The notes beneath the pieces are model-generated. The model ran no database searches. It was not told where the DNA came from and worked only from the letters and a program-made list of their open reading frames with translations. A stretch of 64,000 bases of DNA from NCBI GenBank assembly GCA_902762305.1, contig CACWNW010000007.1, positions 1 through 64,000 on the forward strand, written 5' to 3'. Shown here piece by piece: positions 25,754-35,973 of this stretch. Source of the stretch: Fibrobacter succinogenes (GTDB lineage: Bacteria; Fibrobacterota; Fibrobacteria; Fibrobacterales; Fibrobacteraceae). The first letter of the stretch is position 1, and the number at the start of each line of letters is the position of its first letter. Both the position numbers and the translations under genes were made by a program.

Positions 25754-26371
25754 CTATTGACCAGCGGCTTTTTTCGCTGCCCGCTTCGCCTTGATTTCCA
25801 CGAGAATCGGGCGGGCAATCGCCGCAATGTTCATCGCAGTCCCAATCAGGATTAGCGCCGACGCGGCATAGATGCCGTAGCTCGGTTCCAGCGACAGCAC
25901 CTGCATCCCGAAACTGTGGCACAGTTCCCCCATCCTGGAAAGGAACGCCCATAGCGACATCATCGCGAGTATACCCAGAGTCAGCGACCCGAGGGGCGTG
26001 AACCACGCGAACACCGCAGCAAGCACAAGAGCGGCAACAATCCCGAACAGGGCCGGAACCGCATTCATCTTCGGGAATTCCGGGATGTGCGCCTTGAACC
26101 TGTCCAGCGCCTTCGGGTTGTCGCTTTCCATCTTCAAAAGGTAGCCCTTCGCAGGCTCCTTGAGGGTTTCCCGAAGGTCTATGCCCGTCGCAAGTTCATA
26201 GAACGAGGGTTCGGCAATGACCTTCTCGGCGCACGACACATTCATGAGGGGTAAAAACAACACGACCAGCGCAAGCAGGTACGGCGCGGAAATTATCCGG
26301 CGGAAGAACTTGAAACGGGAATCATTCTTCAATTCGGCAGAAGCTGTCTGCGCGGGAGTCTTTTCTGTCAT
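25754..26371 (-). CDS. Multi-pass membrane protein, function unknown
   Basis: A 205-residue protein with an Ala/Thr-rich cytoplasmic start and about four hydrophobic segments: YLLALVVLFLPLMNVSC, VPALFGIVAALVLAAVFAWF, LGSLTLGILAMMSLWAF and YAASALILIGTAMNIAAIA. The loop after the first holds NVSCAEK. The C-terminus is Lys/Ala-rich. No family recognised. Its start overlaps the stop of the FGE-fold protein gene (ATGA), so the two are probably made together. Confidence 0.75.
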   Translation of the reverse strand: MTEKTPAQTASAELKNDSRFKFFRRIISAPYLLALVVLFLPLMNVSCAEKVIAEPSFYELATGIDLRETLKEPAKGYLLKMESDNPKALDRFKAHIPEFPKMNAVPALFGIVAALVLAAVFAWFTPLGSLTLGILAMMSLWAFLSRMGELCHSFGMQVLSLEPSYGIYAASALILIGTAMNIAAIARPILVEIKAKRAAKKAAGQ

Positions 26372-28611
26372 TGACGACCTTCAATAAGTTTACGGGGAAA
26401 TACACAGCGGAAGCCGATGGCATCGGACCAGTAGCGCGGGTCTTCGTCATCGCCATTCGTCAAGTTCAAGGCGGACTCGTTGTCCTTCCATGAGCCGCCC
26501 TTGTACACCTTGGAGTAACCCATCACGGCTCCGGAGGGGTTCGCGGATTCCACCCAGAACGAGAACATGAAATACTTGTCGCGGGTCCATTCGGCGACAT
26601 TGCCCGACATATCGTAAATGCCCCAAGCGTTCGGCTTCTTGGAGGCAACAGGCTGCGGGCCGTAAGCCGGGCTCTTCTTGCCCATCTTGTACGAATTCTT
26701 GCGGTAGACGGCGTAGTCGTCGACGGATTTATTCGAGTCGACCTCCCACACGGCCCCCTCGTTGTTGTCGGCACGGCCGGCAAATTCCCACTGCGCTTCG
26801 GTCGGGAGGTCACCGCCCATCAGTTGGCACACGGCACGGGCGTTATCCCACGTGATGTTGTGGACCGGCTTGAGCGGGCTCTTGAACGAAGAACGGTCCT
26901 TGATGCGCTTCAGCGTATCTTCCTGAGCAAGCATCCAATGTTCATAGAGCCTCTGCGTCACTTCCGTCGTCATGATGGCAAACGGGGACATCGTGACAAC
27001 GCGACCACGGTAACGGAAAGAACCTGAATCGATAAGCGCGACCGGGCCAAGCAAGCTGTCGCGGACAATACGCGGAACATTTACATTATCGTAGCCCGGG
27101 AGGGAGGCATCGGCAGATGCAGTATCGTTCGCCACATCCAGAATTTCCTGCGGAGCCCTCCACGGGGCCGCATGCGCGACAGACAGCCACCTCTGCACCT
27201 CGGGCTGGGCAGCGATATAGACCGGCAAAACAAATTCACCGATACCGGCCAACGACTGCGTGCCTAGCTTGAACTCGATTTGCGTATAGCGGTAATGATG
27301 GCGGCCCGTAAATTCACCTTCCTTATGGAGGAGAACAGGTTTATTCTGCTCGATAGTCACAATCACGGAAATTTCATTCCCGTTCTGCATAAACAGCTTG
27401 TACAGGCTATCGGCGCTTATATCCTTCGCAGTCCCCTGCCATGCGACATCGATACGTTCGCGGTCCTGGCCGAACTTGAGCTTCACCGCCTTCAGGGGCG
27501 CCGATGCGGAATCCACGACAGAAGAATCCATAGCACGGACCGGGGTAACCGATACCGGAGTGAGCGCAACGCGCAACGGAAGCGCATGCAGGCTGTCCAG
27601 CTTGTTGTTGAAGGCCTCATTGACTTCGCTCACGCCAAGCGTCATGGAATGCATCCAGTCGGACTTCGCCTTCATGCGGGTTCCCTCGTAGGCCGACACA
27701 TATTCCCTGTAATTAAAATCGGTCTTCTCGAGTCCGAGGTTTTCCGGCGTTTTCAACTTCGGATAAATCTCGTCGAACTGCATGGTATCGACAAAAGACG
27801 CGACCTTCTGCAATTCGCCAATGAACTTGTCGTAGAGGACTTCCGTTTCTTCCAGATTCTTCGTCGCGTTCACGTCGGCAACTTCCATCGAAATGCCCGG
27901 CACTTCTTCGCCGGATGCCGTATCGGGAGCAACAAGTTCTGGTTTCAATACAACCACGCTCCTGGATGTCACAGAGCAAATGTCCACCACAGGCAGGAAT
28001 CCCGGGGCCGTATAACTAAAGACATACGAATCCGCCTTGAGCGGGAACACCGCCTTCGGGAGCTTCTTGAGCGGAGACTGCTTGAATGCGGCAGAAAAAT
28101 CCTTTTTGTCGGTGTCAAAGACGACTACACCCGGGAATTCGGCTTCGCGCAAGACCTGCCAGCGGCCGTTCTTGATAAAGAAGAGCCTAGGAACACGCGG
28201 AGAATAGATGTAATACTTGTCGAAGTACAAGTCGGATTCATCTTGGAAGGCTTTCATGTTCTGCGATGCGTAAAAACGCATGTACGCCACTTCGGAGGGC
28301 AACAAATGCGCGTCTGCCAAGCTAAAAGCATGAAGATTCACGTAATTCGTCAAGTCCGGCTGGCCCTGGATCCACACGAATTCCTTGGCCCCCTTCTTGT
28401 GTCTCCAGTAAAGGTTAAAATTCTTCAGCGGGAACGCCGGCTTCTGCGAAACCATTGCCGTCCCCTTGGCTTCGACAGCCATATTGGCAATAGGTTCGAC
28501 AACGCTCCCGGCCAGGAACTGATCTGGCGCGACCTTAAAATTCTTGTCGGAATCGGCAAACGTTATTGCCGGAACCAACAGTAACAGCGGCAGCAAACGG
28601 GCTATAGACAT
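26368..28611 (-). CDS. Exported protein with FGE-sulfatase-like C-terminal domain, catalytic Cys absent
   Basis: A 747-residue protein with a cleavable signal peptide. About 500 residues of mixed beta sequence of unknown type come first. The C-terminal 210 residues are an FGE (SUMF1) fold: TTEVTQRLYEHWM, PVHNITWDNARAVCQLMGG, DLPTEAQWEFAGRAD, GIYDMSGNVAEWTRD, KVYKGGSWKDN and IGFRCV. The active-site cysteines of true formylglycine-generating enzymes, expected after the GGSW block, are absent. It is therefore more like structural members of this fold than an enzyme; that is an inference. GAGGAG precedes the ATG. It is coupled to a membrane protein gene. Confidence 0.8.
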   Translation of the reverse strand: MSIARLLPLLLLVPAITFADSDKNFKVAPDQFLAGSVVEPIANMAVEAKGTAMVSQKPAFPLKNFNLYWRHKKGAKEFVWIQGQPDLTNYVNLHAFSLADAHLLPSEVAYMRFYASQNMKAFQDESDLYFDKYYIYSPRVPRLFFIKNGRWQVLREAEFPGVVVFDTDKKDFSAAFKQSPLKKLPKAVFPLKADSYVFSYTAPGFLPVVDICSVTSRSVVVLKPELVAPDTASGEEVPGISMEVADVNATKNLEETEVLYDKFIGELQKVASFVDTMQFDEIYPKLKTPENLGLEKTDFNYREYVSAYEGTRMKAKSDWMHSMTLGVSEVNEAFNNKLDSLHALPLRVALTPVSVTPVRAMDSSVVDSASAPLKAVKLKFGQDRERIDVAWQGTAKDISADSLYKLFMQNGNEISVIVTIEQNKPVLLHKEGEFTGRHHYRYTQIEFKLGTQSLAGIGEFVLPVYIAAQPEVQRWLSVAHAAPWRAPQEILDVANDTASADASLPGYDNVNVPRIVRDSLLGPVALIDSGSFRYRGRVVTMSPFAIMTTEVTQRLYEHWMLAQEDTLKRIKDRSSFKSPLKPVHNITWDNARAVCQLMGGDLPTEAQWEFAGRADNNEGAVWEVDSNKSVDDYAVYRKNSYKMGKKSPAYGPQPVASKKPNAWGIYDMSGNVAEWTRDKYFMFSFWVESANPSGAVMGYSKVYKGGSWKDNESALNLTNGDDEDPRYWSDAIGFRCVFPRKLIEGRQ

Positions 28612-28701
28612 AATATCTCCTCTCTAACGTCTTCAAGCTACGGTTTTAACCCACAACCAAGCATTTTAAAAATAACATCTTCACGGCAAATTAGTCCACA
28701 A

Positions 28702-31700
28702 TTAGATGTTATTTGCCCCCATATTCAGCAAATAGCCGCCTTCGGAACCCCCAACAGGCCCGAGTTCCACTTTCCAGTCCGCCAAACGTATTATATCGGG
28801 ATGATGTTCAATGACGATGACGGTATCGCCACGGGCAGAAAGCTTGCGCAGCATGTTCCAGAGAATCTGGATATCCTTGAGGTGGAGCCCTGTAGTCGGT
28901 TCGTCGAGCAGGTAGACCATTTCTTGGGCGGGCTTGCGGGCAAGTTCCGCTGCCAGCTTGAGGCGTTGGGATTCGCCGCCACTGAGCGTGGTGACAGACT
29001 GGCCGAGCTTTACGTACGGGAGGCCCACGTCGCGCAGGCACTCCAGTTTCGGCAAAATTTTCGGCTGGTCTTTGAAGAACTCACAGGCTTCGGCGACGCG
29101 CATGTCAAGCACGTCGGCAATATTCTTGCCCTTGAAGGTGACCGTAAGCGTTTCCTGGTTGTAGCGTTTGCCGCCACAGACATCGCAGACTTCCCACACG
29201 TCGGAGAGGAAGTGCATCTCGATGGCAACGGCACCGCGGCCCTCGCAGGCCTCGCAGCGGCCGCGGGCCAAGTTGTAACTGAACCGCCCGTAATCGAAAC
29301 CCTTCAACTTGGCCTGCGGCAACTTGGCGAACAGCCTACGGATGTCGTCAAGTACGCCCGTGAAACTCGCGGGCGTGCTGCGAGGCGTCCCCGAAATCGG
29401 GCTCTGGTCCACCAGCAACACTTCGCCGCTTTGCTTCTTGCGGCCACGGGCCTGGAATTTCTTCTTGAGACGCGGGAAGATTTCGTCCATGACCATGGAA
29501 CTCTTGCCCGAACCCGACACACCGCAGACCACGCTAATCGCGCCCTTCGGGAACTTTACAGACAAATTCTTCAAGTTGTTGTGCTTAAGTTTTTCGAACT
29601 CGTAAAACTCCGTAGAATCCGTGATGGGCCTTGCGGCAATCTCGTTCGCCATCGGGATGGTGTGCGTCAAATACTTGACCGTCTCGCTGCGCGGGAACTG
29701 CTGTAAGGCGTAAGGTTTGGAAAGCTGTGCAGGCGTACCCTCGGCGACGACTTCGCCACCGAACTCGCCCGCCGCCGGGCCCATGTCAATGATGTGGTCG
29801 GCAGCCTGCATCATCTTCATATCGTGTTCCACGACCACAAGCGTATTGCCGAGGTCGCGCAGGCGGTAAAGCGTATCGAGCAGCATGGCGGTATCGCTTT
29901 CGTGCAGGCCCACCGTGGGTTCGTCAAGCACGTAGAGCACGCCTTCGAGGCCGCTACCGATCTGGCTTGCAAGGCGGATTCTCTGCGATTCGCCACCACT
30001 AAGCGTGTCGCCCGCGCGGTCGAGGCCAATGTAGCCAAGGCCCACGCCCTTCAAGAAATTGAGACGACCGACAATTTCGCGAAGCAATGGTTCTGCAACA
30101 GTCATCTTGCCATCGGCATTCTTGTCGCCCTTAAAGTTGTCGCGCTTGAAATTCTCGTTGCTGAACCATTCGTAAGCTTGGGCGATGCTCATGTGGTTCA
30201 CATCCATAATGTTCTTGTCGCCGATGCGCACCGCGAGGTATTCGGGCTTCAAACGTTCGCCATGACAATCCGGGCAGACATGGCCATCGTAATCGTGACC
30301 GAGGCCAAGGCAGGTTTCGCAAGCGCCCCAGTGCGTGTTGAAACTGAAGTGTTTCGGGTTCAGCGCCGAATCCATGTACCAGCCACAATCAGGGCAACCC
30401 GGCTTTTCGGAGCAGGCCAAGCGACCGCCCTTCTCGTCTTCTACATACAGGATTCCGTTGCCGTCGCGGTAGCCGCGCTCAAACGCTTCCACCAGGCGGG
30501 CGCGGTTTTCTTCCTTGACCACCACCATATCGACCACAGCGAATAACTGCTTTTCGCGGGTCGGAATTTTCGGCAGCGGGAGATCCACGAGCTTGTTGCC
30601 GAGGTAAACCTTGCGGTAGCCTTTTTCCGTGAGAATCTTGGAAAGCTTCAGCACATCCTTGATTTCGAACGGAGCAAGCACAGTGACCTTCTTATTCAAG
30701 TCACGGTCGAAGGCATATTGCATCAGGTCGCCCGCGCTGTACGAAGACACAGGCTTCCCGCATTTCAAACAATGCGGGGTGCCGACCCTCGCCCAGAAAA
30801 TGCGGAAGTAGTCATAGATTTCGGTGAGGGTCGCGACCGTACTGCGCGGGCTCTTGCTCGCACTCTTCTGGTCAATCGCAATCGCAGGCGCCAAGCCCGA
30901 AATGGAATCGATGCTCCCGTGGTCGGGGCGACCGAGGAAGCGGCGGGCATAAGTGCTCAACGTCTCGACAAAGCGGCGCTGGCCTTCGCTAAAGAGCGTA
31001 TGGAACGCGAGGCTCGACTTGCCGGAACCCGAAACACCCGTGACCACTGTGAGCTTGTGGCGCGGAATCGTCACGTCAATATTCTTGAGGTTATGCTTGC
31101 GCGCGCCATGCACCTCGATATCGAGCGACAAATCTTCGCCGCCCTTGAGCGTGCGGTCAAAATGATGGTTCTCGCCATGCTTTTTCGCAAGCACCGGCGC
31201 AAGGTAGCGGCCTGTTTCCGACTTCTTGCTCTTCGCAATCTGTTCGGGCGTACCCGTCGCAATCACTCGCCCGCCGTGGATGCCTGCATCCGGGCCCAAG
31301 TCAATAATCCAGTCGGCGCACTTGATCACGTCCAAGTTGTGTTCGATAATCACGACGCTGTTGCCGAGACTGCGCAAGCGATTCAGGCAATCCATGAGTT
31401 TGCGGATATCTTCAAAGTGCAAGCCCGTCGTTGGCTCGTCGAGCAGGTAAAGCGTCTTGCCGGTACCCGGGCGGCGCAACTCAGAAGCAATCTTAATTCT
31501 CTGCGCTTCACCGCCGCTCAACGTTGTCGAAGGCTGGCCCAGAGTGAGGTAGCCGAGGCCCACTTCCACGAGCAAGTTCAGCGGTTCTGCAATTTTCGGA
31601 ATATCCTTGAAGAATTCCGCCGCATCGGCGATGCTCATGTCAAGAATTTCGGAGACGTTCTTGCCCTTGAAATAAACTTCGCGAGTCGCGTCGTTAAAGC

Positions 31701-34029
31701 GTTTGCCACCGCACACCTCGCAAGTCACCTGCACGCTGGGCAAAATATGCATGTCCACAATTTTCACGCCAGCGCCTTCGCAGGCATCGCAGCGGCCGCC
31801 CTTCACGTTGAAGCTGAAACGGCTCTTGCTGTAACCGCGAATCTTGCTTTCTTCCATGCTCGCGAAAAGGTCGCGCACATCGTCCCAAATCTTGGTGTAG
31901 GTCGCCGGGTTGCTTCGCGGCGTGCGGCCAATCGGCGTCTGGTCGATTTCAATCACCTTGTCGATATTCTCGAGGCCTTCTAGGTGGTCAAACTTGCCGA
32001 CCGGTTCTTCAGCGTTATAAAACACGCGGGCCAATTCGCGACGCAAAATCTGGTTAATCAGCGTACTCTTGCCGGAGCCCGAAACGCCCGTCACCACCGT
32101 CAAAGCACCATCGAGCGGAATTTCGACATCGATATTCTTGAGGTTGTTTTCTGCCGCACCGCAAATCTTGAGTTTCGGCGTATCCTTGTCAATCTTCTTT
32201 CGCTTCTCGGGAATCTCGATAGCCTTGCGTCCGCTCAAATAAGCGCCCGTCAGCGAAGCTTTGTTCTTCTCGAGTTCCTCGACAGTCCCTGCCGCAATCA
32301 CGCGACCGCCTTCCACGCCGGCACCCGGCCCCACGTCAATCACGCAGTCCGCATGGCGCATGGTGTCTTCATCGTGTTCCACGATAATCAGGGAGTTGCC
32401 CTGCGCGCGCAAATGCTCCAGCATCCCGAGCAACTTATCGTTATCGCGCGGGTGAAGCCCGATGCTCGGCTCATCAAGCACATAAAGCACACCCTGCAAG
32501 CCAGCACCCACGGCGCTTGCAAGCCTTATGCGCTGAGCCTCGCCACCGCTCAATGTGGACGCCTTGCGGTTAATCGTCAAATAACCGAGCCCCACCGCAT
32601 TGAGGAACGAGAGTCGCCCGCGGATTTCCTTCAGGATTTCCTTGCCGATGCGCTTTTCTTTTTCGGACAAATCCAGCTTATTGAAAAAGTCCACCGACTT
32701 TTCCACCGACCATTCCGTCATCTCGGTCAAATTATGCCCGTGGAACTGCACCGCATTTGCCGTGCGGTTGATACGCGTGCCGTGGCATTCGGGGCAAACG
32801 CCAATCTGCATGTACTTGCGGAAGTGGTAAATGTGCCACATGTCCCACAGTTCCTGCATGATGGGGATAATCCCGCGTTCCGATTCGCTTGGCGTACCGT
32901 ACAATACGGCATCCTGCTGCGCTTTCTTGAGCTTGTTCCACGGCGTATCGAGCGAGAAATGCATCTCGTTCGCGATGTTGCGCAAGTTGCGGCGTCCGAA
33001 GTCGCTAAAAATCAGCGTTCCGTCGTCCTTCTTGATGGTTGCGATGCAGCCGTCCTTAATGGATTTCGTCTTGTCCGGGATAATCAGGTCCAGGTCGAAC
33101 TTGTAGCTCTCCCCCATGCCCTTGCACGCGGGGCAGCGGCCCTTCGGGTCGTTAAAGCTGAAGAAGCGCGGTTCCAGTTCCGGAATGGAAATGCCGCACT
33201 TGGGGCAAGCAAGCAACGTGCCCTGCAGGCGGTACTCTTCCTTCGCCGACGCATTCCCGGCACCCGCGCTCCCGGCACCCGAAGCAGCACCCGCATTCGA
33301 AGCACCCGGCGCGGCCAGCAAGAAACTCACCAACTTTCCGTCGGTCAGTTTCAAAGCGCCTTCCAGCGCTTCGCGCAAACGGCTCATGTTCTTGCGCTCC
33401 AGCGTCAAGCGGTCAATCACCGCTTCAATGGTATGCTTCTCGTAGCGCACGAGAGCCGGAACATCTTCCAAACGATAAATCGTGCCGTCCACGCGAGCAC
33501 GCACAAATCCGTTTTCCTTGAGTTCGGCCAGTTCCTTGCGGTATTCACCCTTGCGTTCTTGCACAATGGGCGCCATCACCGTAATCTGTTTGCCCTCGTC
33601 GCTCACATACAAATTATCGACAATCTGGTCTACCGTCTGCGCCTGGATCACGCGCCCGCAATCGGGGCAATGCGGCACGCCGAGGCGCGCAAAAAGCAAA
33701 CGGTAATGATCCAAAATTTCCACCACCGTACCCACCGTCGAACGCGGGTTCCGGTTCACCGTCTTCTGGTCAATCGAAATCGTCGGCGAAATGCCACGCA
33801 CACTTTCGACCTCGGGATGTTTCATGCGGCCAATGAACTGGCGCGCATACGCCGAAAGCGACTCCACAAAACGCCTCTGGCCTTCCTGGAACACCGTATC
33901 GAACGCAAGACTCGACTTGCCCGAACCCGACACTCCAGTTACCACCACGATAGAATCGCGTGGAATGGAAAGGTTCACATGGCGTAAATTATGCTCGTGC
34001 GCATCGCGGATTTCAATAGACTTGGTCAT
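28702..34029 (-). CDS. uvrA: Double-length UvrA excinuclease subunit
   Basis: DNA damage sensor of nucleotide excision repair. At 1775 residues it is about twice the usual 940. Four Walker A motifs (GVSGSGKS) lie near residues 35, 650, 1000 and 1505, each with an LSGGE(A/S)QR signature further on, so it is two UvrA units in tandem. Each half keeps UvrA zinc modules ([22 protein letters not shown] and partners). A low-complexity Ala/Gly/Ser insert lies in the first half, near residue 245. Chlamydial UvrA is also double. The start has TATATT 6 bases upstream and sits 12 bases after a hairpin with a T run. Confidence 0.95.
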   Translation of the reverse strand: MTKSIEIRDAHEHNLRHVNLSIPRDSIVVVTGVSGSGKSSLAFDTVFQEGQRRFVESLSAYARQFIGRMKHPEVESVRGISPTISIDQKTVNRNPRSTVGTVVEILDHYRLLFARLGVPHCPDCGRVIQAQTVDQIVDNLYVSDEGKQITVMAPIVQERKGEYRKELAELKENGFVRARVDGTIYRLEDVPALVRYEKHTIEAVIDRLTLERKNMSRLREALEGALKLTDGKLVSFLLAAPGASNAGAASGAGSAGAGNASAKEEYRLQGTLLACPKCGISIPELEPRFFSFNDPKGRCPACKGMGESYKFDLDLIIPDKTKSIKDGCIATIKKDDGTLIFSDFGRRNLRNIANEMHFSLDTPWNKLKKAQQDAVLYGTPSESERGIIPIMQELWDMWHIYHFRKYMQIGVCPECHGTRINRTANAVQFHGHNLTEMTEWSVEKSVDFFNKLDLSEKEKRIGKEILKEIRGRLSFLNAVGLGYLTINRKASTLSGGEAQRIRLASAVGAGLQGVLYVLDEPSIGLHPRDNDKLLGMLEHLRAQGNSLIIVEHDEDTMRHADCVIDVGPGAGVEGGRVIAAGTVEELEKNKASLTGAYLSGRKAIEIPEKRKKIDKDTPKLKICGAAENNLKNIDVEIPLDGALTVVTGVSGSGKSTLINQILRRELARVFYNAEEPVGKFDHLEGLENIDKVIEIDQTPIGRTPRSNPATYTKIWDDVRDLFASMEESKIRGYSKSRFSFNVKGGRCDACEGAGVKIVDMHILPSVQVTCEVCGGKRFNDATREVYFKGKNVSEILDMSIADAAEFFKDIPKIAEPLNLLVEVGLGYLTLGQPSTTLSGGEAQRIKIASELRRPGTGKTLYLLDEPTTGLHFEDIRKLMDCLNRLRSLGNSVVIIEHNLDVIKCADWIIDLGPDAGIHGGRVIATGTPEQIAKSKKSETGRYLAPVLAKKHGENHHFDRTLKGGEDLSLDIEVHGARKHNLKNIDVTIPRHKLTVVTGVSGSGKSSLAFHTLFSEGQRRFVETLSTYARRFLGRPDHGSIDSISGLAPAIAIDQKSASKSPRSTVATLTEIYDYFRIFWARVGTPHCLKCGKPVSSYSAGDLMQYAFDRDLNKKVTVLAPFEIKDVLKLSKILTEKGYRKVYLGNKLVDLPLPKIPTREKQLFAVVDMVVVKEENRARLVEAFERGYRDGNGILYVEDEKGGRLACSEKPGCPDCGWYMDSALNPKHFSFNTHWGACETCLGLGHDYDGHVCPDCHGERLKPEYLAVRIGDKNIMDVNHMSIAQAYEWFSNENFKRDNFKGDKNADGKMTVAEPLLREIVGRLNFLKGVGLGYIGLDRAGDTLSGGESQRIRLASQIGSGLEGVLYVLDEPTVGLHESDTAMLLDTLYRLRDLGNTLVVVEHDMKMMQAADHIIDMGPAAGEFGGEVVAEGTPAQLSKPYALQQFPRSETVKYLTHTIPMANEIAARPITDSTEFYEFEKLKHNNLKNLSVKFPKGAISVVCGVSGSGKSSMVMDEIFPRLKKKFQARGRKKQSGEVLLVDQSPISGTPRSTPASFTGVLDDIRRLFAKLPQAKLKGFDYGRFSYNLARGRCEACEGRGAVAIEMHFLSDVWEVCDVCGGKRYNQETLTVTFKGKNIADVLDMRVAEACEFFKDQPKILPKLECLRDVGLPYVKLGQSVTTLSGGESQRLKLAAELARKPAQEMVYLLDEPTTGLHLKDIQILWNMLRKLSARGDTVIVIEHHPDIIRLADWKVELGPVGGSEGGYLLNMGANNI

Positions 34030-34040
34030 GCCTCAAATAT

Positions 34041-34063
34041 AAAAAAAGACGGCATAACCGTCT
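34041..34063 (-). terminator. Terminator hairpin between the COG0523 gene and uvrA
   Basis: AGACGG pairs with CCGTCT, followed by seven T on the minus strand. The T run overlaps the likely uvrA -10 element (34036-34041). Confidence 0.65.
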
Positions 34064-34110
34064 AAAAATAGTGAACAAATGTGTATTTTTTTTCGTTAAA
34101 AACCGAATAG

Positions 34111-35268
34111 CTAAGCAATAGCCCTTTCGTCTAGGCAGTTTTCGAGTTCAACCATGATGGCATCCTTGTTGTAGCCCTTGCCGATGAATACGACCTGATT
34201 TTCGCGGTCACCAAAGCGGGAATCCCAGTTTTCGCGGACTTCGGGATTATCCGCCAAGTAAGACTGTTTCACATCTTCGCGCAAAGCATCAATCCAATAA
34301 GATACGGGCATCACCGACGAATTGCGACCGGCCTGTTCAAAGAGCTGTACATCGCGGCTCGCGTCCGAGAACCAGATGTAACCCTTGGAGCGGATGAGTT
34401 GCGAAGGATAGCGGTTGTTGACGAACTCCATGAATCGATCCCTGTTAAACGGGCGCCTCGCCTCGAAAACGAAGGACGAAATGCCGTACTCGTCAACGCA
34501 GCCATTGTTCTTGCGGCCAGACTGCAGCAAGGTGGCCGTAGCCTTCTGGATAGCAGAAGAGGAATCGATTTGGTCGTAGTTGAACGGCTTGGTCGTCATA
34601 ATCTTGTCGATGTCGATATCCCCATTGACCGAATGGATTATCGGGGCACGCGGCTGGAAATCGCGGACAATGGATTCCACCTCCTTGAGCTGAGCTTCGT
34701 CCAGCAGGTCGCACTTGTTCAAGATGATAAAGTTGCAGAATTCAATCTGGTCCACAATCAGAGTCGAAATTTCTTCGTCGCTCAGGTCGTACTGAGCGGC
34801 CAGTTGGTCCCGACCTTCTTTTTTCTGTTTGAGTTCGCCGAGGAACTCTCGGTAAATGCGGTCTCCGTCAACAACCGTGACGATGGAGGTCAGGTAAACA
34901 TTCGTGTCGGGATGGTCTTCTTCATAGGCAAGGAAACTCGCACTGACGGCACCGGGATCGCTAATGCCGGATGCTTCTACAAACACGACTTCAACGGAAT
35001 CGAGATTGGAAATCGCTTCAATCTGCTGGATGAATTCGTCTCGCAGGGTGCAACAGATGCAACCGTTCTGCAGTTCAAACATCGGACATTCCGTGACGTT
35101 CGAACCGTTCTTCTTTAAGATTTCGGCATCAACGTTGATGCTGCCCATGTCATTGACAATCAAAGCGACCTTTCGCTTTTCCTGCTTGAGGAGGTTGTTC
35201 AGGAGCGTGGTTTTACCCGAGCCCAAATACCCGGTAATAAGAATTACCGGCTTCTTATTCTTTTTCAT
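34111..35268 (-). CDS. COG0523 (CobW/ZNG-type) metallochaperone GTPase
   Basis: A 385-residue G3E GTPase of the COG0523 group, whose members hand metals, often zinc, to client proteins. The P-loop GYLGSGKTT lies near residues 13-21, the metal site CICC at 70-73 and the guanine-specificity motif NKCD follows. The C-terminal part resembles the CobW-C domain. The start was chosen at 35268 (AAAGGG upstream); an earlier in-frame start adds 24 residues. It lies 38 bases after a Fur-family gene, the usual neighbour when the regulator is Zur, so a zinc-limitation response is likely. Confidence 0.88.
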   Translation of the reverse strand: MKKNKKPVILITGYLGSGKTTLLNNLLKQEKRKVALIVNDMGSINVDAEILKKNGSNVTECPMFELQNGCICCTLRDEFIQQIEAISNLDSVEVVFVEASGISDPGAVSASFLAYEEDHPDTNVYLTSIVTVVDGDRIYREFLGELKQKKEGRDQLAAQYDLSDEEISTLIVDQIEFCNFIILNKCDLLDEAQLKEVESIVRDFQPRAPIIHSVNGDIDIDKIMTTKPFNYDQIDSSSAIQKATATLLQSGRKNNGCVDEYGISSFVFEARRPFNRDRFMEFVNNRYPSQLIRSKGYIWFSDASRDVQLFEQAGRNSSVMPVSYWIDALREDVKQSYLADNPEVRENWDSRFGDRENQVVFIGKGYNKDAIMVELENCLDERAIA

Positions 35269-35306
35269 AAGAACCCTTTGTTTATAAGAAAAAATGGATG
35301 ATATGT

Positions 35307-35729
35307 TTACGCCGTAGCAGCAACCCCGCAGTTTTGGCAAAGTCCGTAAAAGACTGTGCGGAAAGCATCTAGAGCGAATCCGTGTTCCGCCTTCAGGTGC
35401 GAACTGAGTTTTTCTAGATCAGAGCACTCAAGGTGAATGAGCGTACCGCATTTTTCGCACTTCAGGTGGAAATGGGAAATTTCTTTGTGGCATTCTTCGC
35501 CAACATACTCGAAACAAGCTGCGTTCTGCTCGCCCAAAAAATACTTCTGGACAACGCCTGTCGAGACAAATTTTTCGATTTGGCGATAGATGGTGGCAAT
35601 CCCGATGGAAATGTCCTTTTCCTCGAAATAAGCGCGAACATCTTCGGCCGTAAAATGGCGGTGCTTCATCGCCTTGAAGCAGGAAAGAAGCAAATCCTGT
35701 TGCCTAGTCTTGTAATTCTTCTTGTCCAT
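35307..35729 (-). CDS. Fur-family metalloregulator (Zur/Fur/PerR type)
   Basis: A 140-residue repressor with an N-terminal winged helix (DISIGIATIYRQIEKFVSTG is the recognition region) and a C-terminal dimerisation domain. HFHLKCEKCGTLIHLEC is the metal site and a second Cys pair, CQNC, lies at the end: a structural zinc site. Which metal it senses cannot be decided; the COG0523 gene after it favours zinc, while the operator sequence looks more Fur-like. AAGGA precedes the ATG, and a perfect palindrome covers its promoter. Confidence 0.9.
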   Translation of the reverse strand: MDKKNYKTRQQDLLLSCFKAMKHRHFTAEDVRAYFEEKDISIGIATIYRQIEKFVSTGVVQKYFLGEQNAACFEYVGEECHKEISHFHLKCEKCGTLIHLECSDLEKLSSHLKAEHGFALDAFRTVFYGLCQNCGVAATA

Positions 35730-35740
35730 GTTCCTTTCAA

Positions 35741-35767
35741 ATTTGATAATTGTTATCAAATTATAAC
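35741..35767 (-). promoter_or_regulatory. Fur-family operator with adjacent -10 box
   Basis: ATTTGATAA-TTG-TTATCAAAT is a perfect 9-3-9 palindrome (35741-35761). TATAAT on the minus strand overlaps its upstream edge (35760-35765), so a bound dimer would block the transcription start. Confidence 0.7.
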
Positions 35768-35973
35768 AAAAGAACCGATAATTGGCAAGTGAGTTTATAG
35801 GGTCAACACAAAGATAAACTTCTAAGGAAAAAACAACACAATTTGTACGTACTTCGTATGACAAGCAAACTAAAAAAGTTTACATCCAACCTTGATGTCG
35901 TAAGCATTTTGAAATATATTTGTACACAAATTAAAAAACAACCCTAAATTGCAAAAAAAAAGGAGTTTCTTTA

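Noticed and set aside
29794-33987. Several long open frames on the plus strand
   Set aside because: They are antisense to uvrA; high-GC third positions keep them open by chance.
34030-34110. LexA box in front of uvrA
   Set aside because: No convincing palindrome of the kind reported for Fibrobacter LexA (TGC-rich halves) was seen.
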